This document shows, piece after piece, positions 1-8,031 of a stretch of DNA of 34,744 nt. The notes below the pieces were generated by a model that worked only from the letters and a program-made list of their open reading frames with translations, had not been told where the DNA came from and ran no database searches. Position 1 is the stretch's first letter. Each line of letters starts with the position of its first letter. The stretch is taken from contig DATESZ010000122.1 in the NCBI GenBank assembly GCA_035283845.1, positions 1-34,744 of the forward strand, read 5' to 3'. The position numbers and the translations under genes are program-made. The stretch is from DATESZ01 sp035283845. Its GTDB lineage: Bacteria > Desulfobacterota > Syntrophia > Syntrophales > JACQWR01.

Positions 1-122
1 GGCTGGATTTAAGAACAAAGCAATGTTGCCACGAGCACGCGAGTGAAATTTTTACAATCTATCCGGCCACCTGTGAACCATTAGGAATTTTTGCGACAGG
101 TAATGAATACAATAATTTAAAG

Positions 123-235
123 GTGCATTTTCGAGTGAAACTCTCATGACGGTGTCCGTCACAAAGGAAAATGAAAATGGCCACCCAGGTGAATATAATT
201 AAATCGAATACTTAGATGTGCATTTTCGAGTGAAA
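123..235 (+). repeat. Structured dispersed repeat, copy 1 (ilvB leader)
   Basis: About 113 bp upstream of ilvB. It is bounded by two identical 18-nt direct repeats, GTGCATTTTCGAGTGAAA, at 123-140 and 218-235, giving a period of 95. Inside is a perfect hairpin, TGACGG / loop TGT / CCGTCA (147-161), and a weaker one, CACC-CA-GGTG (182-191). A second copy, about 88% identical over roughly 100 nt by hand alignment and without gaps, lies in the same orientation directly upstream of rpe (28218-28318). No known riboswitch family was recognised. It could be a REP-like mobile repeat or a shared cis-acting leader. Confidence 0.8.
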
Positions 236-268
236 AAAATGATAAAATTTTTTTAAGGAGAGATTGGT

Positions 269-1966
269 ATGCTAACAGGGTCGCAAGTGTTTTTTAAGAT
301 ATTGGAGCAGGAAAACGTGGATACCATTTTCGGTTACCCGGGCGGCGCCGTGATGGATATATATGATGAGATGGTTCGCCATGACATCAAGCACATACTT
401 GTTCGTCACGAACAGGGCGCCATCCACGCCGCCGATGGATATGCCAGGGCGTCGGGAAAGGTAGGCGTCTGCCTGGTCACGTCCGGCCCCGGCGCCACCA
501 ATACTGTTACGGGCATCGCCAATGCCTGCATGGACTCCATACCTGTCGTCGTTTTTACGGGACAGGTGCCCACGACTTTCATCGGCAACGACGCCTTTCA
601 GGAAGCAGATATCACAGGGATTACAAGGCCCTGTACCAAACATAATTTCCAGGTAAGGAATGTTGATGATCTGGGTCGAACGATAAAGGAAGCCTTCCAT
701 ATTGCCCGTTCGGGACGACCGGGACCAGTTCTTGTCGATCTTCCCAAGGATGTGATACAGGGGGTAACGGATGATGCAACCCTTTCCTATCCTTTGAGTT
801 TTTCTGAGGAAACAATTCCTCCCATAGAAGAAAAATGTGTGGAGGCGCTGGAGCTGATCAGACGTGCCAAACGACCTCTAATCCTGTCGGGAGGCGGAAT
901 TCTGCTCGGCAGGGCATGGAAGGAGCTGAGAATCTTTGCCAAGAATATCAACTGTCCTGTTACCTCGTCGCTCATGGGATTAGGCGCCTTTCCAGGCACT
1001 GATCCGCTTTGGCTTGGCATGCCGGGAATGCACGGCACATATTATTCGAACATGGCTATAAGCCATTGCGACCTGTTGATTGCCATAGGCGTGCGCTTTG
1101 ACGACCGCCTTACCTCCAAGGTCGAGGCATTTGCTCCCCATGCCCGGATTATTCATATCGACATTGATCCGGTATCAATCGATAAAACCATCAAGGCCAA
1201 TGTTTCCATCGTCGGGGATTGCAAGGCCATTATACACCGCTTCAATCAGTGGCTGGCCAATGATCAGATTCCGTTTCCAAAGGGGCAGACCGTGGAGTGG
1301 TCTGATAAGATCGCCCGCTGGAAAAAAGAGATGCCTCTTGCCTATTGCCGGGGAGAAAAGATAAAGCCTCAGTATGTGATCGAAAAGTTGTATGAAATAA
1401 CAAGGGGCAACGCCATTATTGCCACGGAAGTCGGGCAGAACCAGATGTGGACGGCCCAGTTTTACCCTTTTGAAGAGCCGAACAGCTTCATTTCTTCGGG
1501 TGGATTAGGAACGATGGGTTTCGGATTGCCGGCGGCGATCGGAGCGCAGGTCGCATTTCCGGAAAAACTGGTTGTGGACATTGCCGGGGATGGCAGCATC
1601 CAAATGAATATCCAGGAAATGGCGACGGCGGTCCAATACAATATCCCCGTGAAGGTCGTCATTCTGAACAACGGTTTTTTAGGTATGGTCCGCCAGTGGC
1701 AGGAATTGTTTTTCAGCCGGCGTTATTCCCAGACCGTCATGAACTATGCCCCCGATTTCGTGAAGCTGGCAGAGGCATACGGCGGTTCCGGGTTCCGGGC
1801 CACGAAACCAGGGGAGGTGGAAGACGTGCTGAAAAAGGGACTTTCAACCGCCGGCCCGGTGATGATGGATTTTCATATTGAACCGGAAGAAGGCGTTTAT
1901 CCCATGGTAAAACCCGGTTTGCCCCTCACGGAAATGTTACTGGGTAAGGCATCCGGCGCTAAATAG
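269..1966 (+). CDS. ilvB: Acetolactate synthase large (catalytic) subunit
   Basis: Catalyses the first common step of valine, leucine and isoleucine synthesis, condensing pyruvate with pyruvate or 2-oxobutyrate using ThDP, Mg2+ and FAD in the cytoplasm. The 565 residues match the usual family length. The N-terminal ThDP domain carries the catalytic glutamate in HEQGA (E48) and the SGPGATN loop. The C-terminal domain has the ThDP/Mg motif GDGSIQMN followed by the NN pair of VVILNN. The ATG is preceded by AAGGAGAG at about 8 nt. It is the first gene of an ilvB-N-C-D operon. The leader carries a structured repeat, but no leader peptide or T-box was recognised. Confidence 0.97.
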   Translation: MLTGSQVFFKILEQENVDTIFGYPGGAVMDIYDEMVRHDIKHILVRHEQGAIHAADGYARASGKVGVCLVTSGPGATNTVTGIANACMDSIPVVVFTGQVPTTFIGNDAFQEADITGITRPCTKHNFQVRNVDDLGRTIKEAFHIARSGRPGPVLVDLPKDVIQGVTDDATLSYPLSFSEETIPPIEEKCVEALELIRRAKRPLILSGGGILLGRAWKELRIFAKNINCPVTSSLMGLGAFPGTDPLWLGMPGMHGTYYSNMAISHCDLLIAIGVRFDDRLTSKVEAFAPHARIIHIDIDPVSIDKTIKANVSIVGDCKAIIHRFNQWLANDQIPFPKGQTVEWSDKIARWKKEMPLAYCRGEKIKPQYVIEKLYEITRGNAIIATEVGQNQMWTAQFYPFEEPNSFISSGGLGTMGFGLPAAIGAQVAFPEKLVVDIAGDGSIQMNIQEMATAVQYNIPVKVVILNNGFLGMVRQWQELFFSRRYSQTVMNYAPDFVKLAEAYGGSGFRATKPGEVEDVLKKGLSTAGPVMMDFHIEPEEGVYPMVKPGLPLTEMLLGKASGAK

Positions 1967-2042
1967 TTTTAACGACTGCGTTGTAAGAAATTTAATAACC
2001 CCCATGCCCGACGCGGGCACAACGAAGGATGAAAACCACCCC

Positions 2043-2087
2043 CACCCCTCCCTCCCCCGTCGAGGGGGAGGGATACAGGGAGGGGTG
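2043..2087 (+). repeat. GC-rich nested hairpin between ilvB and ilvN
   Basis: The intergenic spacer holds an inner perfect 10-bp stem, TCCCTCCCCC (2049-2058) with GGGGGAGGGA (2064-2073), loop GTCGA. An outer perfect 10-bp pairing, CACCCCTCCC (2043-2052) with GGGAGGGGTG (2078-2087), shares bases with the inner arm, so the two full stems are alternatives. No T tract follows, so it is not a standard terminator. It resembles the poly-C/poly-G palindromic repeats common in deltaproteobacterial intergenic DNA, and may act on mRNA stability or on the ilvB:ilvN ratio. Confidence 0.75.
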
Positions 2088-2114
2088 TATTTTCATATAA
2101 AAGAAAGGCAAACT

Positions 2115-2621
2115 ATGGAACTCAGAGAAAATACTATTTCAATTCTGGTGAATAATAAGCCCGATGTTATGGCCAGAATCGCCGGAACCTTTAGCGGCCG
2201 GGGTTTTAACATCGAAACCATCGCGGTAAACGTTACCGAAAACCCCGGGATATCTAAGATCATTCTTACCATCTGGGGGAATCAGGATACGATCATAAAA
2301 ATCGAGAAGCAATTGAACAGGATGGTAGACGTGCTTCAGGTTGATGACTTAACCGGCAAAGACGCGGTAAGAAGGGAAATGGCGCTGATCCGCGTCAAGA
2401 TTACGGAAGAGCTGGAAAAACAGCTCATGCAAGCTATTGACACACACCGTTGGAACATAGTAAGTAGTGAAAATAGGTATTGCATCCTGGAAGTAACCGG
2501 GGGCAGGGAAGATGTCGAGAAAGCCTTGTCTGTTCTTAAACCTCTCGGCATGGAAGATTTTACCAGAACTGGCACAGTGGCTTTGGCGCGGCGTAATAAT
2601 GACAAAAACTTAAGGGGGTAA
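2115..2621 (+). CDS. ilvN: Acetolactate synthase small (regulatory) subunit
   Basis: ACT-domain regulatory subunit that binds IlvB, raises its activity and usually confers feedback inhibition by valine. From the ATG at 2115 the protein is 168 residues, the normal family size. The N-terminal ACT domain (about residues 3-75) begins with an ISILVNN strand, followed by GVMARIAG-like and GRGFNIETIAV-like signatures; the C-terminal half is the ALS-SSU domain. An upstream in-frame ATG at 2004 would add 37 residues encoded by the GC hairpin, with low-complexity character and no homology, so 2115 is preferred; it has GAAAGG about 6 nt upstream. The stop lies 2 nt before ilvC. Confidence 0.95.
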   Translation: MELRENTISILVNNKPDVMARIAGTFSGRGFNIETIAVNVTENPGISKIILTIWGNQDTIIKIEKQLNRMVDVLQVDDLTGKDAVRREMALIRVKITEELEKQLMQAIDTHRWNIVSSENRYCILEVTGGREDVEKALSVLKPLGMEDFTRTGTVALARRNNDKNLRG

Positions 2622-2623
2622 AA

Positions 2624-3670
2624 ATGGCAAATATAAATTTTGGCGGTACCTGGGAAGAAGTAATAACATCCGACGAATTTTCAATAAAAAAAGCACAGGA
2701 TCTACTGAAAAATGAGACAGTGGCAGTCGTCGGTTATGGCGTCCAGGGGCGAGGTCAGGCCCTGAACATGAAGGACAACGGGATCAATGTGATTGTCGGC
2801 GAGGGAGATTATAACTGGAATAAGGCTATTGATGAAGGTTTTATACCGGGAAAAACACTCTTCTCGCTCATAGAGGCGGCAAAACGCGGCACAATCATCC
2901 AGTATCTCCAGTCCGACGCAGGTCAAAAGACCATGTGGCCGGAAATAAAGTCGTGTCTGAACGAAGGAGATGCCCTTTATTTTTCTCACGGATTTTCCAT
3001 TGTTTACAAAGAGCAAACGAGTGTCATTCCACCGCCGAATGTTGATGTCATTATGGTGGCTCCCAAAGGCTCTGGCGCTACCGTCCGCACGAATTTTCTC
3101 GACGGCAGCGGCATCAACTCCAGTTATGCAGTTTTTCAGGACTTTACGGGCAGAGCGCTGGAAAGGACTCTGGCTGTCGGTGTTGCCATTGGTTCAGGTT
3201 ATCTGTTCCCCACAACTTTTGAGAAAGAAGTATACAGTGATCTTACGGGGGAACGTGGCGTCCTTATGGGATGCCTGGCCGGTGTTTTGGAGGCTCAGTA
3301 CAACGAGTTAAGAAAGCAAGGCCACAGCCCCAGCGAAGCCTTCAACGAATCGGTTGAGGAGCTGACTCAGAGTCTCATGCCTCTCGTTGCCAAAAACGGC
3401 ATGGACTGGATGTATGCCAACTGCAGTACGACGGCCCAGCGCGGCGCCCTCGACTGGAAGGACCGTTTCCGCGACGCTGTTGCCCCTGTCTTCGCGGAAC
3501 TGTATAAAAGTGTGGCTTCCGGCAAGGAGACGGAAATTGTTTTGAGAGTGAACAGCGCTCCCGATTACCGGGAAAAGCTACAGCAGGAGCTGAATGTTAT
3601 CAAAAACAGCGAGATGTGGCAGGCAGGCGCCGCAGTTCGTTCTCTCCGGCCGGAACGGAGGAAGAAATAA
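2624..3670 (+). CDS. ilvC: Ketol-acid reductoisomerase, yeast Ilv5-like type
   Basis: Converts acetolactate or acetohydroxybutyrate into the 2,3-dihydroxy acids using NAD(P)H and Mg2+. It has 348 residues, class I size. The Rossmann motif GYGVQGRGQAL lies near residues 38-48. The catalytic His is in YFSHGF, and metal ligands are in TFEKEVYSDLTGERG. Segments such as GINSSYAV, the NGMDWMYANCSTTAQRG stretch and a C-terminus in LRPER resemble yeast mitochondrial Ilv5 and a bacterial group I associate with Bacteroidetes, rather than the common short class I enzyme (compared from memory). It starts 2 nt after ilvN, with an AAGGGGG-type ribosome site inside the end of ilvN, so the two are probably translationally coupled. 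Confidence 0.95.
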   Translation: MANINFGGTWEEVITSDEFSIKKAQDLLKNETVAVVGYGVQGRGQALNMKDNGINVIVGEGDYNWNKAIDEGFIPGKTLFSLIEAAKRGTIIQYLQSDAGQKTMWPEIKSCLNEGDALYFSHGFSIVYKEQTSVIPPPNVDVIMVAPKGSGATVRTNFLDGSGINSSYAVFQDFTGRALERTLAVGVAIGSGYLFPTTFEKEVYSDLTGERGVLMGCLAGVLEAQYNELRKQGHSPSEAFNESVEELTQSLMPLVAKNGMDWMYANCSTTAQRGALDWKDRFRDAVAPVFAELYKSVASGKETEIVLRVNSAPDYREKLQQELNVIKNSEMWQAGAAVRSLRPERRKK

Positions 3671-3697
3671 GTAAGTATAAGCAAGTAAGGAGGCGAT

Positions 3698-5362
3698 ATG
3701 CGCAGTGACGCAATGAAAAAGGGCATTGAGAGGGCGCCCCACCGTTCTCTGTTCAAGGCTATGGGATACACGGACGAAGAGATCGCCCGGCCCCTCATCG
3801 GCGTGGTAAATGCCGCCAATGAGATCATACCCGGCCATATTCACCTGGATATAATTACGGAAGATGTGAAGGCGGGTATAAGAATGGCCGGCGGTACACC
3901 TGTGGAATTTCCCTCCATCGGGGTCTGCGACGGTATTGCCATGGGGCACGCGGGCATGAAATATTCCTTGGCCAGCCGGGAACTCATTGCCGACTCCGTC
4001 GAGGTTATGGCTATGGCTCATCCCTTCGATGCCTTAGTCATGGTTCCCAACTGCGACAAGATCGTTCCGGGCATGCTCATGGCGGCACTGCGTCTGAACA
4101 TACCAACTATTTTTATCAGCGGCGGTCCTATGCTTGCCGGACAGCTCGACGGGAAAAAGGTTGACCTGATCACCGTCTTTGAAGCCGTCGGGGCCTTAAA
4201 ATCTCGGACTATGACACGGAAGACCTTAAAATCTCTGGAAGATTCCGCGTGCCCCGGCTGCGGCTCATGTTCAGGCATGTACACAGCCAACTCCATGAAC
4301 TGTCTTACCGAGGCCATAGGTCTCGGTCTGCCGGGAAACGGCACAATCCCCGCGGTGCATGCCGCCCGCAGACGTCTTGCCAAGCAGGCGGGCATGAAGA
4401 TCATGGAGTTGTTAAAAAAGAATATCAGGCCGCGGGATATTGCCACCCTTGCCGCATTTAAAAATGCCCTTGCGGTAGACATGGCCCTCGGCTGTTCCAC
4501 CAATACGGTGCTGCATATTCCTGCCATTGCCCACGAGGGGGGCATAAAGCTTAAACTTGACCTCTTTAATGACATCAGTAAAAAGACTCCCCATATCTGC
4601 CATTTGAGTCCTGCCGGTCCTCATCATATCGAAGACCTGGACATGGCTGGCGGCATTCAGGGTGTGATGAAAGAAATCAATACGCTCGGCATCCTGGACA
4701 TGAAGGTCATGACGGTAACCGGCAAGACGCTTGGCGACAACCTGAAGAAGGCCTGTGTGGCTGATTACGATGTTATACGTCCTGTTGCAAATCCCTATCA
4801 CCGCGAGGGCGGGTTAGCGGTACTGAAGGGCAATTTGGCGCCCGAGGGCGCTGTAGTCAAACAGTCGGCGGTGGCGCCGGAGATGCTCGTCAATGAAGGG
4901 AATGCCCGTATCTTTGACGCGGAGGAAGATGCCATTGCCGCTATCTTAGGGAGGAAGATAAACCCCGGCGACATTGTTGTGATACGCTATGAAGGCCCTA
5001 AAGGCGGGCCCGGTATGCGTGAGATGTTGGCGCCGACATCGGCAATTGCAGGGATGGGCCTTGATAAAACGGTGGCGCTGCTCACTGATGGGCGCTTCAG
5101 CGGCGGTTCGCGCGGGGCCGCCATCGGCCATATATCCCCCGAAGCGGCAGATGGCGGGCCGATCGCCCTTGTACGGGAGGGAGACAGGATAGCAATCAAT
5201 ATCCCCAATAAGACCCTTGATCTTAAGATAAGCGACAAGGATATGGCGGCAAGGATGAAGGTTTTCAAGCCGCGCCCGGCAGTTATAAAAAGCGGCTACT
5301 TAGCGAGATATGAAGGGCTTGTTACTTCTGCCAGTACCGGCGCAATATTGAAGACGCCATAA
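3698..5362 (+). CDS. ilvD: Dihydroxy-acid dehydratase
   Basis: Dehydrates the 2,3-dihydroxy acids made by IlvC to the 2-keto acids; Fe-S cluster enzyme of the IlvD/Edd family. The 554 residues are typical. Fe-S cysteines are visible in PNCDKIVPGM (C119) and in the CPGCGSC motif (C185-C191). The C-terminal half contains GPKGGPGMREM and LLTDGRFSGGSRG. The ATG follows AAGGAGG at about 6 nt and lies 27 nt after ilvC. Last gene of the ilv operon; only 21 nt separate it from the convergent pilin gene, and no terminator hairpin is visible between them. Confidence 0.97.
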   Translation: MRSDAMKKGIERAPHRSLFKAMGYTDEEIARPLIGVVNAANEIIPGHIHLDIITEDVKAGIRMAGGTPVEFPSIGVCDGIAMGHAGMKYSLASRELIADSVEVMAMAHPFDALVMVPNCDKIVPGMLMAALRLNIPTIFISGGPMLAGQLDGKKVDLITVFEAVGALKSRTMTRKTLKSLEDSACPGCGSCSGMYTANSMNCLTEAIGLGLPGNGTIPAVHAARRRLAKQAGMKIMELLKKNIRPRDIATLAAFKNALAVDMALGCSTNTVLHIPAIAHEGGIKLKLDLFNDISKKTPHICHLSPAGPHHIEDLDMAGGIQGVMKEINTLGILDMKVMTVTGKTLGDNLKKACVADYDVIRPVANPYHREGGLAVLKGNLAPEGAVVKQSAVAPEMLVNEGNARIFDAEEDAIAAILGRKINPGDIVVIRYEGPKGGPGMREMLAPTSAIAGMGLDKTVALLTDGRFSGGSRGAAIGHISPEAADGGPIALVREGDRIAINIPNKTLDLKISDKDMAARMKVFKPRPAVIKSGYLARYEGLVTSASTGAILKTP

Positions 5363-5383
5363 AATAAACATTTCAACTAAACA

Positions 5384-5875
5384 TCAGAGCAACTGGTAAA
5401 ATTCGCGTTGGTTGACAAACTCACCATTTTCGGCATAGGTCAGTAAATAAAGCAAGTCATTGGGCCCATTCGAGTTGTAGTCCCCATCCGCATAGACGAT
5501 GAGATAGCAGTAATTGCGTTTCCAGGAACCGAAATCCATGTTGATGCTTAACAGATAGAAGCGATGTTTATGCCCATTTTTTAAGCTGAAGCCCAGTTCC
5601 GGTATATTCCGAGCGCTGCCGCTGGGGATGTCGATGACACCGTTATTCGGAAAGTACTTCCCCTCCATAGCGTAATAGGCATCCTCGGCATTCATGAAAG
5701 CATACATTTCTGCCTTCAAGGCTGCAAATTCCGCCCGCTTCAGATATTGTATGACATTGGGAACGGTAATTGCGGCCAGAATCCCTAGAATGGCAATGAC
5801 GATCATCAGTTCCACCAGGGTAAACCCCTTGTCGCCATCTATTTTGATTCTGTTGCTGTTCAGTGAGTCGGTCAT
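5384..5875 (-). CDS. Type IV pilin-like prepilin
   Basis: 163 residues with a class III (prepilin) signal: a short polar leader ending GDKG at residue 17, then FTLVELMIVIAILGILAAI. The mature protein would therefore start with N-methylated Phe and carry the conserved Glu at position 5. A single hydrophobic helix is followed by a globular part rich in Tyr and Asn, including DGDYNSNGPNDLLY, reminiscent of Ca-site or D-region loops in pseudopilins. It overlaps the upstream gene by 4 nt (ATGA) and lies next to the divergent pil operon. It could be a minor pilin or a GspG-like pseudopilin; its length does not settle which. Confidence 0.88.
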   Translation of the reverse strand: MTDSLNSNRIKIDGDKGFTLVELMIVIAILGILAAITVPNVIQYLKRAEFAALKAEMYAFMNAEDAYYAMEGKYFPNNGVIDIPSGSARNIPELGFSLKNGHKHRFYLLSINMDFGSWKRNYCYLIVYADGDYNSNGPNDLLYLLTYAENGEFVNQREFYQLL

Positions 5876-6459
5876 GGCGTTACTCCTTCTTGGGTGAACC
5901 GGATATCCGGCACTTGCCGGTTATCGGCATTCCTGACGATGAGTTCGTAGACTGTATCCGATGTTTTGTTATAATCGAACCGCTTTAAAACATCTGGGCT
6001 CAATGTCTGTTGAGGAATATATTTGCCATAGAGTTGATCCAAGGACTCCGGGACGCGTCCATAATGATCCTGTGCATAATCCTTGATCGCCGCATCAATC
6101 ATGACTGCCACTGCCATGGGGTGGTTGTGAGGTACGAAAGTTTCAGCCTGGGGGATGGGCGTGAAATAATAGATAAGCGCATTGCCGATCAATACGATCA
6201 CTGCAACGATCCCGGTGACGACCCATTTCCGCCGCTTGTCTTTCTTTTTGGCTTCTTTTTCCTGCGATTCATTCTGCTTTTTTTCCTTCAGACGCTGGAC
6301 ATCGGATTTGACGCAATCCTTTATGGCAGTCATTACCTGGCAATGGCTGCACAATATAGCGCTTCCTTTCGTAAAGCCTGCACAATCATCACATAGCAAA
6401 TTGCGGCATGCCGAACATTTAGCAGCGGCCTTTCTGTCCGGGTGATACGAGCAATTCAT
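5872..6459 (-). CDS. Zinc-binding (B-box/zinc-ribbon) single-pass membrane protein
   Basis: 195 residues. The N-terminal 40 residues hold regularly spaced metal ligands (C3, H6, C15, C18, C23, C26, C37, C40), a B-box-like double zinc site. A charged Lys/Glu-rich segment (about 55-78) follows, then one transmembrane helix (about 79-99). The roughly 95-residue C-terminus would be outside the membrane and ends with VYELIVRNADNRQVPDIRFT. Its stop overlaps the pilin start by 4 nt, so the two are co-translated, and a role in handling or assembling that pilin is likely. The extracytoplasmic part resembles the globular part of pseudopilins in composition. Exact function unknown. Confidence 0.75.
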   Translation of the reverse strand: MNCSYHPDRKAAAKCSACRNLLCDDCAGFTKGSAILCSHCQVMTAIKDCVKSDVQRLKEKKQNESQEKEAKKKDKRRKWVVTGIVAVIVLIGNALIYYFTPIPQAETFVPHNHPMAVAVMIDAAIKDYAQDHYGRVPESLDQLYGKYIPQQTLSPDVLKRFDYNKTSDTVYELIVRNADNRQVPDIRFTQEGVTP

Positions 6460-6565
6460 AGATTACCATTGATAGAACTTACTTTTCAATGGAGTGAATA
6501 TATGAGGAATGATCTTGTGAGTCAAGGAAATTAAGCCAATCACGATTTTTATGTCGATTTTTTTG

Positions 6566-6594
6566 TTGCATAGTGTTAATAATTAGTATATAAG
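6566..6594 (+). promoter_or_regulatory. Candidate sigma-70 promoter for the ftsB-pilMNOPQ unit
   Basis: TTGCAT (6566-6571) and TATAAG (6589-6594) are separated by 17 nt in an AT-rich region between divergent genes, 62 nt before the ftsB-like start codon, which has AAGGAG at 6641-6646. The match is 4/6 and 5/6 to consensus. Confidence 0.45.
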
Positions 6595-6656
6595 CCCCCA
6601 AATACATACCCTTTATTGGCTAATTAGCTAAAGATTTCGCAAGGAGCCCCATTGAG

Positions 6657-6923
6657 ATGAAAGTGGGCAAATACCTGATCATTATCGCTTTATTAGCCAG
6701 TGCGCTTGTTATCTTCGGCGACAGGGGGCTAATTGATAATCTCAGGATGAAGGAACGTTTGGCGACCCTGAAAAAAGTAAATTATGATCTTGCCAGAGAA
6801 TGTGGGGAAATGAAAAGAACAAATTCTTTACTCAGGGACGACTTGTCCTATATCGAGAGAATTGCGAGAAATGAGCTTGGCATGGTGAAGAAGGGGGATT
6901 TGGTGTTTCAATTTGAAAAGTAG
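6657..6923 (+). CDS. FtsB/DivIC-family septum formation initiator protein
   Basis: 88 residues: a short cytoplasmic start, one transmembrane helix (about residues 6-22), then a continuous coiled coil and a C-terminal segment IERIARNELGMVKKGDLVFQF. That last motif is the family hallmark (R..LG....GE..F). FtsB-like proteins form a periplasmic coiled coil with FtsL and bind FtsQ in the divisome. The ATG has AAGGAG 10 nt upstream. It is the first gene before pilM (22 nt gap) and is probably co-transcribed with the pil genes, an unusual pairing of division and pilus functions. Confidence 0.85.
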   Translation: MKVGKYLIIIALLASALVIFGDRGLIDNLRMKERLATLKKVNYDLARECGEMKRTNSLLRDDLSYIERIARNELGMVKKGDLVFQFEK

Positions 6924-6945
6924 TTTCTTATAAATAGGTGCATCT

Positions 6946-8031
6946 GTGTTTGACATAGGGGAACTGTTTTCCAACTCTAAACAACTTGTGGGACTTGATA
7001 TCGGATCAAGCTCCCTTAAGCTTTCAGAAATCCGCGAAACCTCCAAGGGATACATATTGAGCAATTATTCCCAGATTCCCATTCGAAAGGGCATAATTGC
7101 AGAAGGCGTTCTTGCGGAACCGCAGGAACTCAGCATCAAAATCAAGGAACTTTTCAAGCAGTCCAGTTGCCGAATAAAAGGCATTGTTACTTCCCTTTCC
7201 GGACATTCAGCCATCGTCAAAAAGGTTACCCTTGCCAACATGAACGAAGAAGAATTGCGCGTGCAGATCAACGACGAGGCGAGCAAATATCTGCCCTTCG
7301 ATAGCATGGAAGATGTAAACTTCGATTTTCAGATACTGGGTGGAAGCGATTTTAATCCAAATCAGATGGATGTCCTCATTGTTGCAGCGAAAAAAGATAT
7401 CATCGAAAGCTATACCTCGGCAATAGTCAAGGCCGGTTTGGATCCAATAATTATGGATGTGGACTCCTTTGCCCTGGAAACCATGTATGAAAAAAACTAT
7501 GATTTTGAAGAAGATGATGTGACGGTAATCGTCAACATCGGGGCAAGCATTACAAACATCAACGTGCTTAAGAGCAGCATGTCCATATTCACCAGGGACT
7601 TTGCCATGGGTGGCGATGCCGTGACCGAATCCATCCGGAACAAGCTTGGTCTGTCGTTCGAGGATGCGGAAAAGGCAAAGGTTGAAGGAATCGGAACCGT
7701 AGATAAAGATGAAACGGCGGATCAATTGGGCGGGGATATCCTTGCCTTTGCCGAGCCGATATGTCTTGAGATAGAACGTTCGGTGGATTATTTCAAATCC
7801 ACATACGGCGGCGGGGATATAAAGCTGGTTTTACTTTCAGGAGGGGGCGCGAAGATTCCAGGAATAGTTTTCGAACTTACTCAGAGACTCAACATTGACA
7901 CTGAGATTATCAACCCATTCAAAAAAATTGGTTATGACAAGAAGGTTATCGATGCGGAAACAATCGAAAGTATAGGCCCTGTCGCAGCCGTGAGCGTAGG
8001 GTTGGCTCTGAGAAAATTGGGTGACAAATGA
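6946..8031 (+). CDS. pilM: Type IV pilus inner-membrane platform protein PilM
   Basis: 361 residues, actin-like ATPase fold (FtsA/PilM superfamily). The phosphate-1 motif is in VGLDIGSSSLKL near residues 15-25, a second nucleotide motif in VIVNIGASITNINV, and the adenosine motif in LLSGGGAKIPG. Cytoplasmic PilM binds the N-terminal tail of PilN and links the pilus motor to the PilN/O/P complex. The start is GTG (6946), with a weak AGGTG-like ribosome site. The stop overlaps the pilN start (ATGA). Confidence 0.95.
   Translation: MFDIGELFSNSKQLVGLDIGSSSLKLSEIRETSKGYILSNYSQIPIRKGIIAEGVLAEPQELSIKIKELFKQSSCRIKGIVTSLSGHSAIVKKVTLANMNEEELRVQINDEASKYLPFDSMEDVNFDFQILGGSDFNPNQMDVLIVAAKKDIIESYTSAIVKAGLDPIIMDVDSFALETMYEKNYDFEEDDVTVIVNIGASITNINVLKSSMSIFTRDFAMGGDAVTESIRNKLGLSFEDAEKAKVEGIGTVDKDETADQLGGDILAFAEPICLEIERSVDYFKSTYGGGDIKLVLLSGGGAKIPGIVFELTQRLNIDTEIINPFKKIGYDKKVIDAETIESIGPVAAVSVGLALRKLGDK

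Noticed and set aside
1..122. Possible tail of an upstream gene or a T-box leader for ilvB
   Set aside because: No open frame with family resemblance and no T-box or leader-peptide signature could be seen; only a short GCGAGTGAAA echo of the repeat motif near position 40.
123..235. CRISPR array suggested by two 18-nt direct repeats
   Set aside because: Only two repeats, spacing of 77 nt, no cas genes, and the interior is itself repeated elsewhere.
2004..2114. N-terminal extension of ilvN from the ATG at 2004
   Set aside because: It would translate the GC hairpin into Pro/Gly/Arg-rich sequence not found in the family; the ATG at 2115 gives normal length and has a ribosome site.
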